A stretch of 7,665 nt of DNA from an uncultured Collinsella sp. (GTDB lineage Bacteria; Actinomycetota; Coriobacteriia; Coriobacteriales; Coriobacteriaceae). The notes under the pieces were generated by a model. That model searched no databases. It saw nothing but the letters and a program-made list of their open reading frames with translations, and was not told where the DNA came from. The stretch lies in the NCBI GenBank assembly GCA_900551605.1, contig URWS01000064.1:1-7665 (forward strand), read 5' to 3'. The position numbers and the translations under genes are program-made. Positions 1 to 5,510 of this stretch are shown here, piece by piece (within the stretch, counting starts at the first letter, position 1; the number at the start of each line of letters is the position of its first letter).

Positions 1-31
1 CATGACCAGAAGGTCTATGCCTTGCCTTTTT
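1..31 (+). terminator. Right half of a probable intrinsic terminator, cut by window edge
   Basis: A small hairpin, GACC-AGAA-GGTC, occupies positions 4-15. It is followed by ATGCCTTGCC and then a run of five T (27-31). CAT before the inner stem can pair with ATG after it, and GCCTTGCC would need a GGCAAGGC partner to the left of base 1. This looks like the distal arm and U-tract of a rho-independent terminator for a plus-strand gene lying before the window. The outer left arm is not visible, so the call is an inference. Confidence 0.35.
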
Positions 32-32
32 C

Positions 33-116
33 ATGCCAACTTGTTCGCTCTGGACATCGCTCGCTGACGCTTGCTCAACCTGCGGTGTCTTAACAATTCT
101 GTCCAGCTGTTGGCAT
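33..116. repeat. Nested imperfect inverted repeat
   Basis: ATGCCAAC (33-40) is the exact reverse complement of GTTGGCAT (109-116). Inside it, CTGGACA (50-56) is the exact reverse complement of TGTCCAG (100-106). The two paired blocks are separated by 9 bases on the left and 2 on the right, around a 43-base centre. No coding region was seen here on either strand. It may be a folded RNA end or a decayed mobile palindrome; the function is unknown. Confidence 0.4.
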
Positions 117-171
117 TGCGGCATTTGCCCAGATAGAACCTGCCAAAATTGTCATCTCATTTTGGTCGATT
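112..171. repeat. REP-like element, copy 1 (degenerate)
   Basis: The stretch from about 117 to 149 (TTGC, GGCATTTGCCCAGATA, GAACCTGCCAAAAT) is clearly related to the two elements at 5880-5971 and 6341-6430, which carry GGCGTTTGCSCAGATAAAACCT followed by CCAAAA. The second stem is retained imperfectly: 137-149 against 159-171, 10 of 13 positions paired. The conserved loop CCTGTCCC of the other copies is lost here, and the first stem is not preserved. The element ends one base before the complement of the aminopeptidase stop codon, so on the minus strand it forms a hairpin right after that gene and may act as its terminator. Confidence 0.55.
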
Positions 172-1557
172 TTAGAGCTCCACGCTTTCGGCGCCGTTGA
201 TGGTTAGGTTGCGCTCGTAGAAGGCGGTGAGGGCGCGGATGGCGTACATCACGTCGCGTACGCCGCCGGTCTCGTAGCTCGAGTGCATGGCAAGCTGCGG
301 CAGGCCCACGTCCACGGCATGCATGCTCGCCTGCATATTGGACAGATTGCCGAGCGTGGAGCCGCCGGCCATATCGCTCTTGTTGGCGAAGGCCTGCGTG
401 GGCACGTCGGCGTCATCGCAGATGGCCTGGAACACCGCGCGGCTAAAGGCATCGGTGCAATAGTGCTGGTTGGCTGCCTCCTTGATGACGATGCCGCCGT
501 TGAGCACGACCTGGTTGCGGGCATCGCACTTCTCAGCGTGGTTGGGGTGCACGGCATGCGCATTATCGCAGCTCACGAGCATCGAGGCGGCAAGTGCGCG
601 ATGATACGACTCTTCGTCAAAGCCCAGCGATCCGTTAATGCGGCGCAGCGCGTCGGCCAAGAACGTCGACATGGCGCCCTGCTTGGTCTCGGAGCCAACC
701 TCCTCGTTATCGAAGCAGCAGAAGACCGAAATGTCGTGCGCGTTCTCGGCACCCAAAAATGCCTGTAGCGAGGTATAGGCGCAAGCCAGGTCGTCAAGCT
801 TGGGCGTCGAGATAAACTCGTCGGCCCAGCCCCAGATGCGTGCATCCTGGCGGTTGACCAGGAATAGGTCGCGACCCATGATCTGCTCGGGCTCAACGCC
901 CAGTTCGTCAGCGATCAGGGCATCAAAGTCGCCCTGCTTAAGTTCGCCGGCGCTGATGAGCGGGCACAGATCAATGGCTCGGTTGGGCGCAAAGCCCTCG
1001 TTAACGCCGCGGTTCATGTGGATGGCAAGGCTCGGGATAATAGCGACCTCGCGCTCGGTGGCAAGCAGGCGGCTCTCAATACGGTCGCCCTCGCGCACCA
1101 GCACGCGGCCCGCGAGCGCCAGTGGGCGATCGAACCAGGTGTAGTCGATCATGCCGCCGTAAGCCTCGGTGTTCAGGCGCAGCGTCTCGCCCGCGCCGTC
1201 GAGCTCGGGCACGGCCTTGACCTTAAACGTCGGCGAATCGCTGTGCGACGCCGTCAGTTGAAAATGATAGTCGCCGGCAACGCCGTCCTCGCCCCACGTA
1301 GCGGCCAGGTCTTCGCCCACCTTAAAAGCGATGACGCTCGAGGTATTGCGCTGCGTGTAATAACGCCCGCCCGGCTCGATATCCCATGCCGCGTTCTCGG
1401 GCAGGTAGGTAAAGCCCGCCTCGTCGAGCTCGGCCATAATGGTCGCCGCCGTATGGAACATGCTGGGGCATGCCTCGATAAAGTCGATGAGGTCGTTAGC
1501 GGCCTCGATATCGTCGGCCGTCACGTGCGCGCGCTCGGGCGTTTCCTGATCCGTCAT
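172..1557 (-). CDS. apeB: M18 family zinc aminopeptidase (aspartyl aminopeptidase-like)
   Basis: This 461-aa cytosolic metallopeptidase should remove N-terminal residues, preferentially acidic ones in characterised family members, from peptides in protein turnover. All expected M18 metal and catalytic motifs are visible: SHSDSP at 104-109 (zinc ligand His105, with Asp107), KLDDLACAY at 253-261 (bridging Asp), DNEEVGS at 283-289 (catalytic and metal Glu pair), SCDNAHAVHPNH at 329-340, GGSTLGNLS at 398-406, and the C-terminal ligand His425 in LAMHSS. The length fits the family. The reading frame is open for 37 more residues upstream, but I chose the ATG at 1557 because GGGGAG lies four bases before it and the extra N-terminus (GERRGIKHGMKG...) resembles no M18 protein. 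It is divergent from the amide hydrolase gene with a 161-bp gap. The family is certain. The symbol apeB follows the bacterial M18 naming and is less certain, since apeA is the sister subgroup. The substrate was not determined. Confidence 0.95.
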   Translation of the reverse strand: MTDQETPERAHVTADDIEAANDLIDFIEACPSMFHTAATIMAELDEAGFTYLPENAAWDIEPGGRYYTQRNTSSVIAFKVGEDLAATWGEDGVAGDYHFQLTASHSDSPTFKVKAVPELDGAGETLRLNTEAYGGMIDYTWFDRPLALAGRVLVREGDRIESRLLATEREVAIIPSLAIHMNRGVNEGFAPNRAIDLCPLISAGELKQGDFDALIADELGVEPEQIMGRDLFLVNRQDARIWGWADEFISTPKLDDLACAYTSLQAFLGAENAHDISVFCCFDNEEVGSETKQGAMSTFLADALRRINGSLGFDEESYHRALAASMLVSCDNAHAVHPNHAEKCDARNQVVLNGGIVIKEAANQHYCTDAFSRAVFQAICDDADVPTQAFANKSDMAGGSTLGNLSNMQASMHAVDVGLPQLAMHSSYETGGVRDVMYAIRALTAFYERNLTINGAESVEL

Positions 1558-1560
1558 GCT

Positions 1561-1566
1561 CTCCCC
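1561..1566 (-). promoter_or_regulatory. Ribosome binding site deciding the aminopeptidase start
   Basis: Read on the minus strand this is GGGGAG, four bases before ATG at 1557. None of the upstream in-frame ATG codons, at 1668, 1665, 1626 and 1596, has a comparably placed purine-rich site. Confidence 0.7.
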
Positions 1567-1706
1567 TTTCGCTGGGTTGATGGTCCCCTCCAGCATACCC
1601 CGCCGCGCCGGTGCCGTGCCCTTCATTCCATGTTTAATCCCGCGCCGCTCGCCAAGTTGAGCCATCATGCCCGCGCGCCTTTTGCGACAATTACGCTAAC
1701 AGGACG

Positions 1707-1713
1707 AAAGGAG
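1707..1713 (+). promoter_or_regulatory. Ribosome binding site of the amide hydrolase gene
   Basis: AAAGGAG sits five bases before the ATG at 1719. In the 161 bp between the divergent genes I saw no convincing -35/-10 pair on either strand. Confidence 0.75.
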
Positions 1714-1718
1714 CCGCC

Positions 1719-2804
1719 ATGAAGTCACGTAACATTGCCATCGCCTGCGGTGTCGCGGGAGTCGCCGTCGGCCTTGCCGCTGCCACCGGTATCGTTTATC
1801 GCAAACAAATCAAGTCCGCCGCGTCACTCAAACGCTTGACCAGCTATGCGGATGGCTATGACCTGTACGCGATCGATATCGCCTACGACTACGACCTTGA
1901 CCGCATCATCGCCGCTGGCGTGCGCGACGATCAGGCCTACATCGATGCTGTGGTGGCGCAGGTGTTGCCCGGCGTGCCGGCACATGTCCAGGCGCCCCAG
2001 TTTGCCTGCAGCGCTTTTGTCGCCGTAGATGCTGAAGGCCGCGTGCGCACCGGTCGCAATTACGACTTTAAGGACGACACCTCGGCGCTGCTGGTGCGCA
2101 AGCACCCGCGCGACGGCTATGCCTCCATCGGGTTTGCCGCCCTTAACAACCTGGGCGATAATACTCCGCTTGACTCCGTCGACGGACGCGCCGCCGCACT
2201 CATGGGCCCGTTTGCCCAGCTCGACGGCGTCAACGAATGTGGCGTGTCCATTGCCGTGCTCACCCTGGATTCCAAGCCCTGTGACCAGGACACGCAGCGC
2301 CCCGTCATCAACACTTCGCTCGCCATCCGTCTGGTGCTCGACCGCGCGGCCACCACGCAGGAGGCCGTCGACCTGCTTTCTGCCTACGACATGCACGCCA
2401 TGGCCGGACGCGATTACCACTTCTTTATCAACGACGCCGCCGGTGACGCGCGCGTAGTAGAGTGGGATCCGCGCGATCCGGACCGTGCTTTCAAAGCGAC
2501 TCCTGTACGCCAGGTTACGAACTTCTACGCCTGCTATGGCGACGAAGTGCTGCCCAACCAAAAGAATGGCGAGCTGGGCCATGGTAAAGAGCGCGCCGTC
2601 GCAATCGCCGATGTCCTTGACGCCCATGTCGGTGCCCAGGACGAGGCAGTCGCTTGGAAGGCCCTACGCGCTGCAGCGCAAGAACCCAATCCGAAAGACA
2701 TCACCAGCAATACGCAATGGTCGGTCGTCTTTGACAATACCGAACCCGCCGCCGCCATTACGCTGCGCCGCCACTGGGGCGGCGTCGAAGCCTTCGCACT
2801 GTAA
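1719..2804 (+). CDS. Membrane-anchored linear amide C-N hydrolase (choloylglycine hydrolase / Ntn superfamily)
   Basis: This 361-aa protein has an N-terminal hydrophobic segment (about residues 6-27, rich in Ala/Val/Gly) that serves as signal peptide or membrane anchor, so the enzyme probably works at or outside the cell surface. The Ntn-hydrolase core begins at Cys97 in FACSAFVAVD, followed by TGRNYDF (111-117), which corresponds to the GRN(F/L)D(F/Y) motif of bile salt hydrolases and penicillin acylases. GVNECGVS (170-177) corresponds to the usual GMNE.GL motif, VTNFY (266-270) carries the oxyanion-type Asn, and NTQWSVVFDN (331-340) is the late conserved strand. Such enzymes cut a linear amide bond of an acylated amino acid or similar small molecule. 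The nucleophile is internal, so about 96 residues including the membrane segment would have to be removed to free Cys97, unlike typical bile salt hydrolases where it follows the start Met. The true substrate (bile salts, N-acyl amino acids, signalling lactones) cannot be told from sequence. It stands alone on its strand, 140 bp before the phosphofructokinase gene. Confidence 0.85.
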   Translation: MKSRNIAIACGVAGVAVGLAAATGIVYRKQIKSAASLKRLTSYADGYDLYAIDIAYDYDLDRIIAAGVRDDQAYIDAVVAQVLPGVPAHVQAPQFACSAFVAVDAEGRVRTGRNYDFKDDTSALLVRKHPRDGYASIGFAALNNLGDNTPLDSVDGRAAALMGPFAQLDGVNECGVSIAVLTLDSKPCDQDTQRPVINTSLAIRLVLDRAATTQEAVDLLSAYDMHAMAGRDYHFFINDAAGDARVVEWDPRDPDRAFKATPVRQVTNFYACYGDEVLPNQKNGELGHGKERAVAIADVLDAHVGAQDEAVAWKALRAAAQEPNPKDITSNTQWSVVFDNTEPAAAITLRRHWGGVEAFAL

Positions 2805-2873
2805 GGACCCAGGCTCGTCGACCTTACGTTCGCCTGACGTTGTTTACATTTCTATACGCTTGAGCTAACACGT

Positions 2874-2906
2874 TTTACCCCCGTATCAACAGTGTGCGGG
2901 GGTAAA
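2874..2906. promoter_or_regulatory. Inverted repeat upstream of phosphofructokinase, possible operator
   Basis: TTTACCCCCG (2874-2883) and its exact reverse complement CGGGGGTAAA (2897-2906) are separated by 13 bases. No T-run follows on either strand, so a terminator for the preceding gene is less likely. The right arm lies where the -35 region would be if the TGTTATAAC at 2917-2925 is used as an extended -10, which suggests binding by a repressor or activator. The regulator is unknown. Confidence 0.4.
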
Positions 2907-2916
2907 CTTATGCGCA

Positions 2917-2925
2917 TGTTATAAC
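2917..2925 (+). promoter_or_regulatory. Candidate extended -10 promoter for phosphofructokinase
   Basis: TGTTATAAC matches the extended -10 pattern TGnTATAAT at all but the last base. The -35 position at normal spacing falls in the G-run of the inverted repeat and is not consensus. Transcription would start about 12 bases before the ATG, at the ribosome binding site itself, which makes this a weak call. TTTACA at 2843-2848 with TAACAC at 2866-2871 is a poorer alternative. Confidence 0.25.
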
Positions 2926-2944
2926 TTGCCCGGAAGGATTCATC

Positions 2945-4024
2945 ATGCTCAGGATCGGTCTTCTTACCAGTGGCGGCGACTGCCAGGCGCTCAACGCCAC
3001 CATGCGCGGCATTGTCAAAACGCTTATGACCAATAGCGAAGAGCCTATTGAGATCTATGGTTTTGAGGACGGCTACCAGGGCCTTATCTACAGCCGGTTC
3101 CGCGTCATGACGCCCGCCGATTTTAGCGGCATCCTCACCCGCGGCGGCACCATCCTGGGCACGAGCCGTACGCCGTTCAAGCGCCTGGATATTCCCGAGG
3201 CCGACGGCGTCGAGAAGGTGCCGGCAATGGTCCACACCTATCATAAGCTGCAGCTCGACTGCCTGTTTATGCTGGGCGGCAACGGCTCCACCAAGACCGC
3301 CAACCGCCTGCGCGAAGAGGGCCTCAACGTTATCGCCCTGCCTAAGACCATCGATAACGACACCTGGGGCACCGAGCTGACGTTTGGCTTTACGAGCGCC
3401 ATCGACGTCGCCACCAAGTGCATCGATGACATCCACACCACCGCTTCGAGCCACGGCCGCGTGTTCGTTATCGAGATCATGGGCCACAAGGTTGGCTGGA
3501 TCCCGCTGTACGCCGGCGTTGCGGGTGGCGCGGACGTCATCCTGATTCCCGAGATCCCCTACGACATGGATAACGTCATCAAGACCATCGAGCATCGCAT
3601 GGAAACCGGCAGCCGCTTTACCATCGTGGCCGTCGCCGAGGGCGCCATCTCCAAGGAGGACGCGGCGCTGTCCAAGAAGGAGTACAAGAAGAAGCTCGCC
3701 GAGCGCACGAGCCCGTCGATCGTCTACGACATCGCCAAGGAGATCGAGGCCAAGACCGGTCGCGAGACCCGTGTCGCTATCCCCGGTCACACGCAGCGCG
3801 GCGGCCAGCCCGACGCTCAGGACCGCATCTTTGCGACCCAGTGCGGCGTCGAGGCAGCGCTCGGCTGCCTGCGTGGCGAGTTTGGCTACATGATTGCCTT
3901 GCGTGACGGCAAGATGTGCCACATGCCGCTCGAGGAGGTCGCCGGCAAGCTCAAATATGTCGACCCCCAGAGCGATCTTGTGCGCGAGGCCAAGGCGCTG
4001 GGCATCAGCTTCGGCGACGAATAG
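2945..4024 (+). CDS. pfkA: 6-phosphofructokinase, group III-type (ATP or PPi donor uncertain)
   Basis: This 359-aa cytosolic enzyme phosphorylates fructose 6-phosphate to fructose 1,6-bisphosphate, the committing step of glycolysis. Motifs in order: TSGGDCQALNAT (8-19, phosphate-donor loop; most relatives read GGDCPGLNA), RGGTILGTSR (66-75), LGGNGS (110-115), PKTIDND (133-139) with catalytic base Asp137, EIMGHKVGW (177-185), PEIPYD (202-207, hexose-phosphate side) and GHTQRGG (281-287). Gly114 at the position of E. coli Gly104 favours ATP, whereas Lys134 at the position of E. coli Gly124 is seen in PPi enzymes and in actinobacterial ATP enzymes of the same clade. The usual Asp of GGDG is Asn113. 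The donor therefore cannot be assigned by eye. The start is supported by GGAAGGA at 2932-2938, six bases before ATG. It is a single gene followed by a large palindrome. A 420-codon frame on the opposite strand is only a codon-bias shadow. Confidence 0.95.
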   Translation: MLRIGLLTSGGDCQALNATMRGIVKTLMTNSEEPIEIYGFEDGYQGLIYSRFRVMTPADFSGILTRGGTILGTSRTPFKRLDIPEADGVEKVPAMVHTYHKLQLDCLFMLGGNGSTKTANRLREEGLNVIALPKTIDNDTWGTELTFGFTSAIDVATKCIDDIHTTASSHGRVFVIEIMGHKVGWIPLYAGVAGGADVILIPEIPYDMDNVIKTIEHRMETGSRFTIVAVAEGAISKEDAALSKKEYKKKLAERTSPSIVYDIAKEIEAKTGRETRVAIPGHTQRGGQPDAQDRIFATQCGVEAALGCLRGEFGYMIALRDGKMCHMPLEEVAGKLKYVDPQSDLVREAKALGISFGDE

Positions 4025-4047
4025 CCTCGGCCGAAATCCATCCCATC

Positions 4048-4144
4048 GGGCCCTCCGACCCCGCCCGACGTATTTCGATTTGGCTCCTCCCTTGACTCCG
4101 TCAAAGGTCGCCAATCGAAATCGTCGGGCGGGGTCGGAGGGCCC
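4048..4144. repeat. 97-bp near-complete palindrome with 23-bp perfect arms, 3' of phosphofructokinase
   Basis: The arm 4048-4070 (GGGCCCTCCGACC...CGACG) is the exact reverse complement of 4122-4144. After one bulged base, ATTTCGATT (4072-4080) pairs exactly with AATCGAAAT (4113-4121). After another bulge, GGC (4082-4084) pairs with GCC (4110-4112), for 35 paired bases in all. The centre holds a further small stem, TTGAC (4092-4096) with GTCAA (4100-4104). GCCTCGG (4024-4030) and CCGAGGC (4161-4167) also match outside it. It begins 24 bases after the phosphofructokinase stop. There is no clear U-tract, so it may be an atypical terminator or a non-autonomous mobile palindrome. Confidence 0.8.
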
Positions 4145-4204
4145 TGCGTTTACATACTCGCCGAGGCAATTCGTCTTCTTGCTGCGGGTGCCTGGTCTGA
4201 AATT

Positions 4205-4277
4205 CAGTTGCGGTGAAATAGTTCCTGCTTAGCCCGCAAATGGCTAAATCTAGAAGCTATTCCACCGCAATTTACTG
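4205..4277. repeat. IR-B hairpin repeat, copy 1 (left of the XRE gene)
   Basis: TTGCGGTG (4208-4215) pairs with CACCGCAA (4263-4270), and AATAG (4217-4221) pairs with CTATT (4257-4261), with one mismatch between them. CAGT and ACTG bound the element. The loop has its own 6-bp stem, TTAGCC (4229-4234) with GGCTAA (4242-4247). It is the same family and same orientation as the element at 5419-5485: arms and loop (CAAATG, AATCTAG) align without gaps. This copy is partly decayed. Confidence 0.75.
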
Positions 4278-4342
4278 AGTGGGGGCTCTTGGCTGCTACT
4301 TGCACTGACATTTGTCCTGAAATGGCTGGTCGTTAGGGGTTG

Positions 4343-4404
4343 CTACCGGTAGTTGCGGTAGGGTTGGAGCAGATTCTAACTAGAAATGGTGGTCGCTACC
4401 GGTT
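4343..4404. promoter_or_regulatory. Repeated CTACCGG site, candidate operator pair of the XRE gene
   Basis: GCTACCGGT occurs at 4343-4351 and again at 4396-4404, 53 bp apart (close to five helical turns). At the first site CTACCGGTAG (4344-4353) is a perfect 10-bp palindrome; the second, CTACCGGTTG, has one changed base. Both lie within 115 bp upstream of the ATG at 4458. A weak -10-like CATACT (4413-4418) follows the second site. Helix-turn-helix regulators often bind such paired palindromes to control their own gene; that step is inference. Confidence 0.4.
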
Positions 4405-4445
4405 GTTCTCGGCATACTCGGCTCATTCGATTCGACCATCAAACG

Positions 4446-4451
4446 AAAGGA
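4446..4451 (+). promoter_or_regulatory. Ribosome binding site deciding the XRE gene start
   Basis: AAAGGA lies six bases before ATG at 4458. The longer in-frame start at 4386 has no such site and would add 24 residues before the helix-turn-helix domain that do not resemble one. Confidence 0.7.
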
Positions 4452-4457
4452 ACCACC

Positions 4458-5372
4458 ATGGATCTTGCGATGGCGCAGCGGCTCGTTGATCGCCGCAAGG
4501 CCGCCGGGCTTTCTCAGGAGGCGCTTGCCGCCCAGCTGGGTGTGAGTCGTCAGGCTGTCAGTAAATGGGAACGCAGCGAGTCCTCACCCGATACCGATAA
4601 CCTCATTGCGCTCGCCGCGCTGTATGGTGTGTCGCTAGATGAGTTGTTGTATGGGGAAGCGGCTAGTGATGCCGATGGCTCAGAGGACGGCAGCACCGAA
4701 ACGGTGGATGAGGCTAAAGAGGCCAAAGATTCTGCCGAGCACGCCGATTGCGGCGACAAACCACTTGTCGATATTTCCCTCGCGCGCGGCATCCACGTCA
4801 TTGATCCCAATAAAGGCGAGGAAGTCCATGTTGGCTGGAACGGCATCCACGTAACCAACGACCGCAAGGGCGAAGAGGTCCATGTGGGGCCAGGCGGCGT
4901 GCATGTTGATACGCTTGAGGACGACGGGCATAGCGTGCACACCAATGCCGACGGCACCGTCACTATCGACGGCGAGACGTTTTCCAATTGGAAGGAGGCG
5001 CACGACAAGCTCGACCATCATGGCAAGCACTTCCACACCAAGCTCGGACGTGCGTGGAACAAGTTTCCCTTCCCCACGCTTGTCGCCCTCGCCTATCTGG
5101 CGCTCGGCATTGTCTACGGCACATGGGGCATGGGACTCTTCCTCGTCTTTTTGATTCCCATCTACTACGCCATTGGCGACTTTATCGACCGACGCCGCCT
5201 GTCTATACTCATTGGCAGTGTCTACCCGGCGGCTGCTATTGCCTGGTTCCTCTACATGTGGCTCTGCCTGGGACAGCCCCATCCCGCCTGGGTAATCCTC
5301 ATCACCATCCCCGTCGTAGGAGCACTCATGCACTGGTGCCGAAAACAATGGAAGCACCGCAAGCAAGCCTAG
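4458..5372 (+). CDS. Membrane-bound XRE-family regulator with His-rich 18-residue repeats
   Basis: The 304-aa protein starts with a classical XRE/Cro helix-turn-helix domain (about 7-61; LSQEALAAQLGVSRQAVSKWE at 18-38), as in many repressors. An acidic linker follows (66-100). Residues 111-164 form three 18-residue units, each opening with G(I/V)HV and carrying a second Val-His near the middle; the first two share KGEEVHVG. The region 113-193 holds twelve histidines, ending in HDKLDHHGKHFHTK. Four hydrophobic segments at about 204-221, 223-240, 249-270 and 276-293 form a membrane anchor, with a basic tail at the C-terminus. With the DNA-binding end inside the cell, the repeat domain should also be cytoplasmic. 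It probably represses or activates genes in response to a signal at the membrane or a bound ligand; metal binding by the histidines is speculation. The gene is bracketed by two copies of one hairpin repeat and preceded by a candidate operator pair. I do not recognise a named homologue. Confidence 0.85.
   Translation: MDLAMAQRLVDRRKAAGLSQEALAAQLGVSRQAVSKWERSESSPDTDNLIALAALYGVSLDELLYGEAASDADGSEDGSTETVDEAKEAKDSAEHADCGDKPLVDISLARGIHVIDPNKGEEVHVGWNGIHVTNDRKGEEVHVGPGGVHVDTLEDDGHSVHTNADGTVTIDGETFSNWKEAHDKLDHHGKHFHTKLGRAWNKFPFPTLVALAYLALGIVYGTWGMGLFLVFLIPIYYAIGDFIDRRRLSILIGSVYPAAAIAWFLYMWLCLGQPHPAWVILITIPVVGALMHWCRKQWKHRKQA
4788..4949 (+). repeat. Three tandem 54-bp coding repeats (18 aa each)
   Basis: The units are 4788-4841, 4842-4895 and 4896-4949. 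The first two start GGCATCCACGT and share the encoded segment KGEEVHVG; the third is diverged and keeps G-V-H-V and a Val-His pair. At the protein level the pattern is G(I/V)HV, then about nine residues, then (E/S)VH. This points to internal duplication and a short beta-strand repeat. Confidence 0.75.
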
Positions 5373-5418
5373 TTTGCCCCGTCCCGCCGGCAAGCCCCAG
5401 CCGACGACCCTCCCCCTA

Positions 5419-5485
5419 AGTTGCGGTGATATAGTTCCTATTTAAGGCCCAAATGACCGAATCTAGGAACTATATCACCGCAACT
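5419..5485. repeat. IR-B hairpin repeat, copy 2 (22-bp perfect arms, right of the XRE gene)
   Basis: The arm 5419-5440 (AGTTGCGGTGATATAG...) is the exact reverse complement of 5464-5485, with a 23-base loop. It is related to 4205-4277 in both arms and loop, in the same orientation. At one stem position copy 1 has A-T where this copy has T-A, so pairing is kept although the bases differ. It lies 46 bases after the XRE stop and 11 bases before the merR ribosome binding site, so it could act as a terminator between the two genes; no U-tract follows. Confidence 0.8.
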
Positions 5486-5496
5486 GAAAAGACATC

Positions 5497-5503
5497 GAAG
5501 GAG
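5497..5503 (+). promoter_or_regulatory. Ribosome binding site of the merR gene
   Basis: GAAGGAG lies seven bases before ATG at 5511. No clear promoter is seen between the IR-B hairpin and this site, so the promoter either overlaps the hairpin or lies upstream of it. Confidence 0.7.
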
Positions 5504-5510
5504 TTGCCTC

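Noticed and set aside
1018..1722. Open frame of 234 codons on the plus strand opposite the aminopeptidase
   Set aside because: It is antisense to a gene with complete M18 motifs, shows no recognisable domain, and runs into the start of the next gene.
1824..2627. Open frame of 267 codons on the minus strand opposite the amide hydrolase
   Set aside because: Its codons mirror those of the real gene and it has no family motif or ribosome binding site.
2852..4114. Long open frame of 420 codons on the minus strand opposite phosphofructokinase
   Set aside because: It covers the whole of a certain gene, has a low-complexity composition rich in Ala, Gly, Asp and Val, has no ribosome binding site, and is what GC-rich codon bias produces.
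4352..4404. A possible third IR-B copy starting AGTTGCGGT with AGATTC at similar spacing
   Set aside because: Only the first nine bases and AGATTC agree with the reversed element; no matching right arm is found, so chance or extreme decay cannot be told apart.
5419..5485. The IR-B hairpin as the MerR protein's own operator
   Set aside because: The same element occurs upstream of the XRE gene and its arms are much longer than a MerR dyad; no -35/-10 pair with the long MerR spacer surrounds it.
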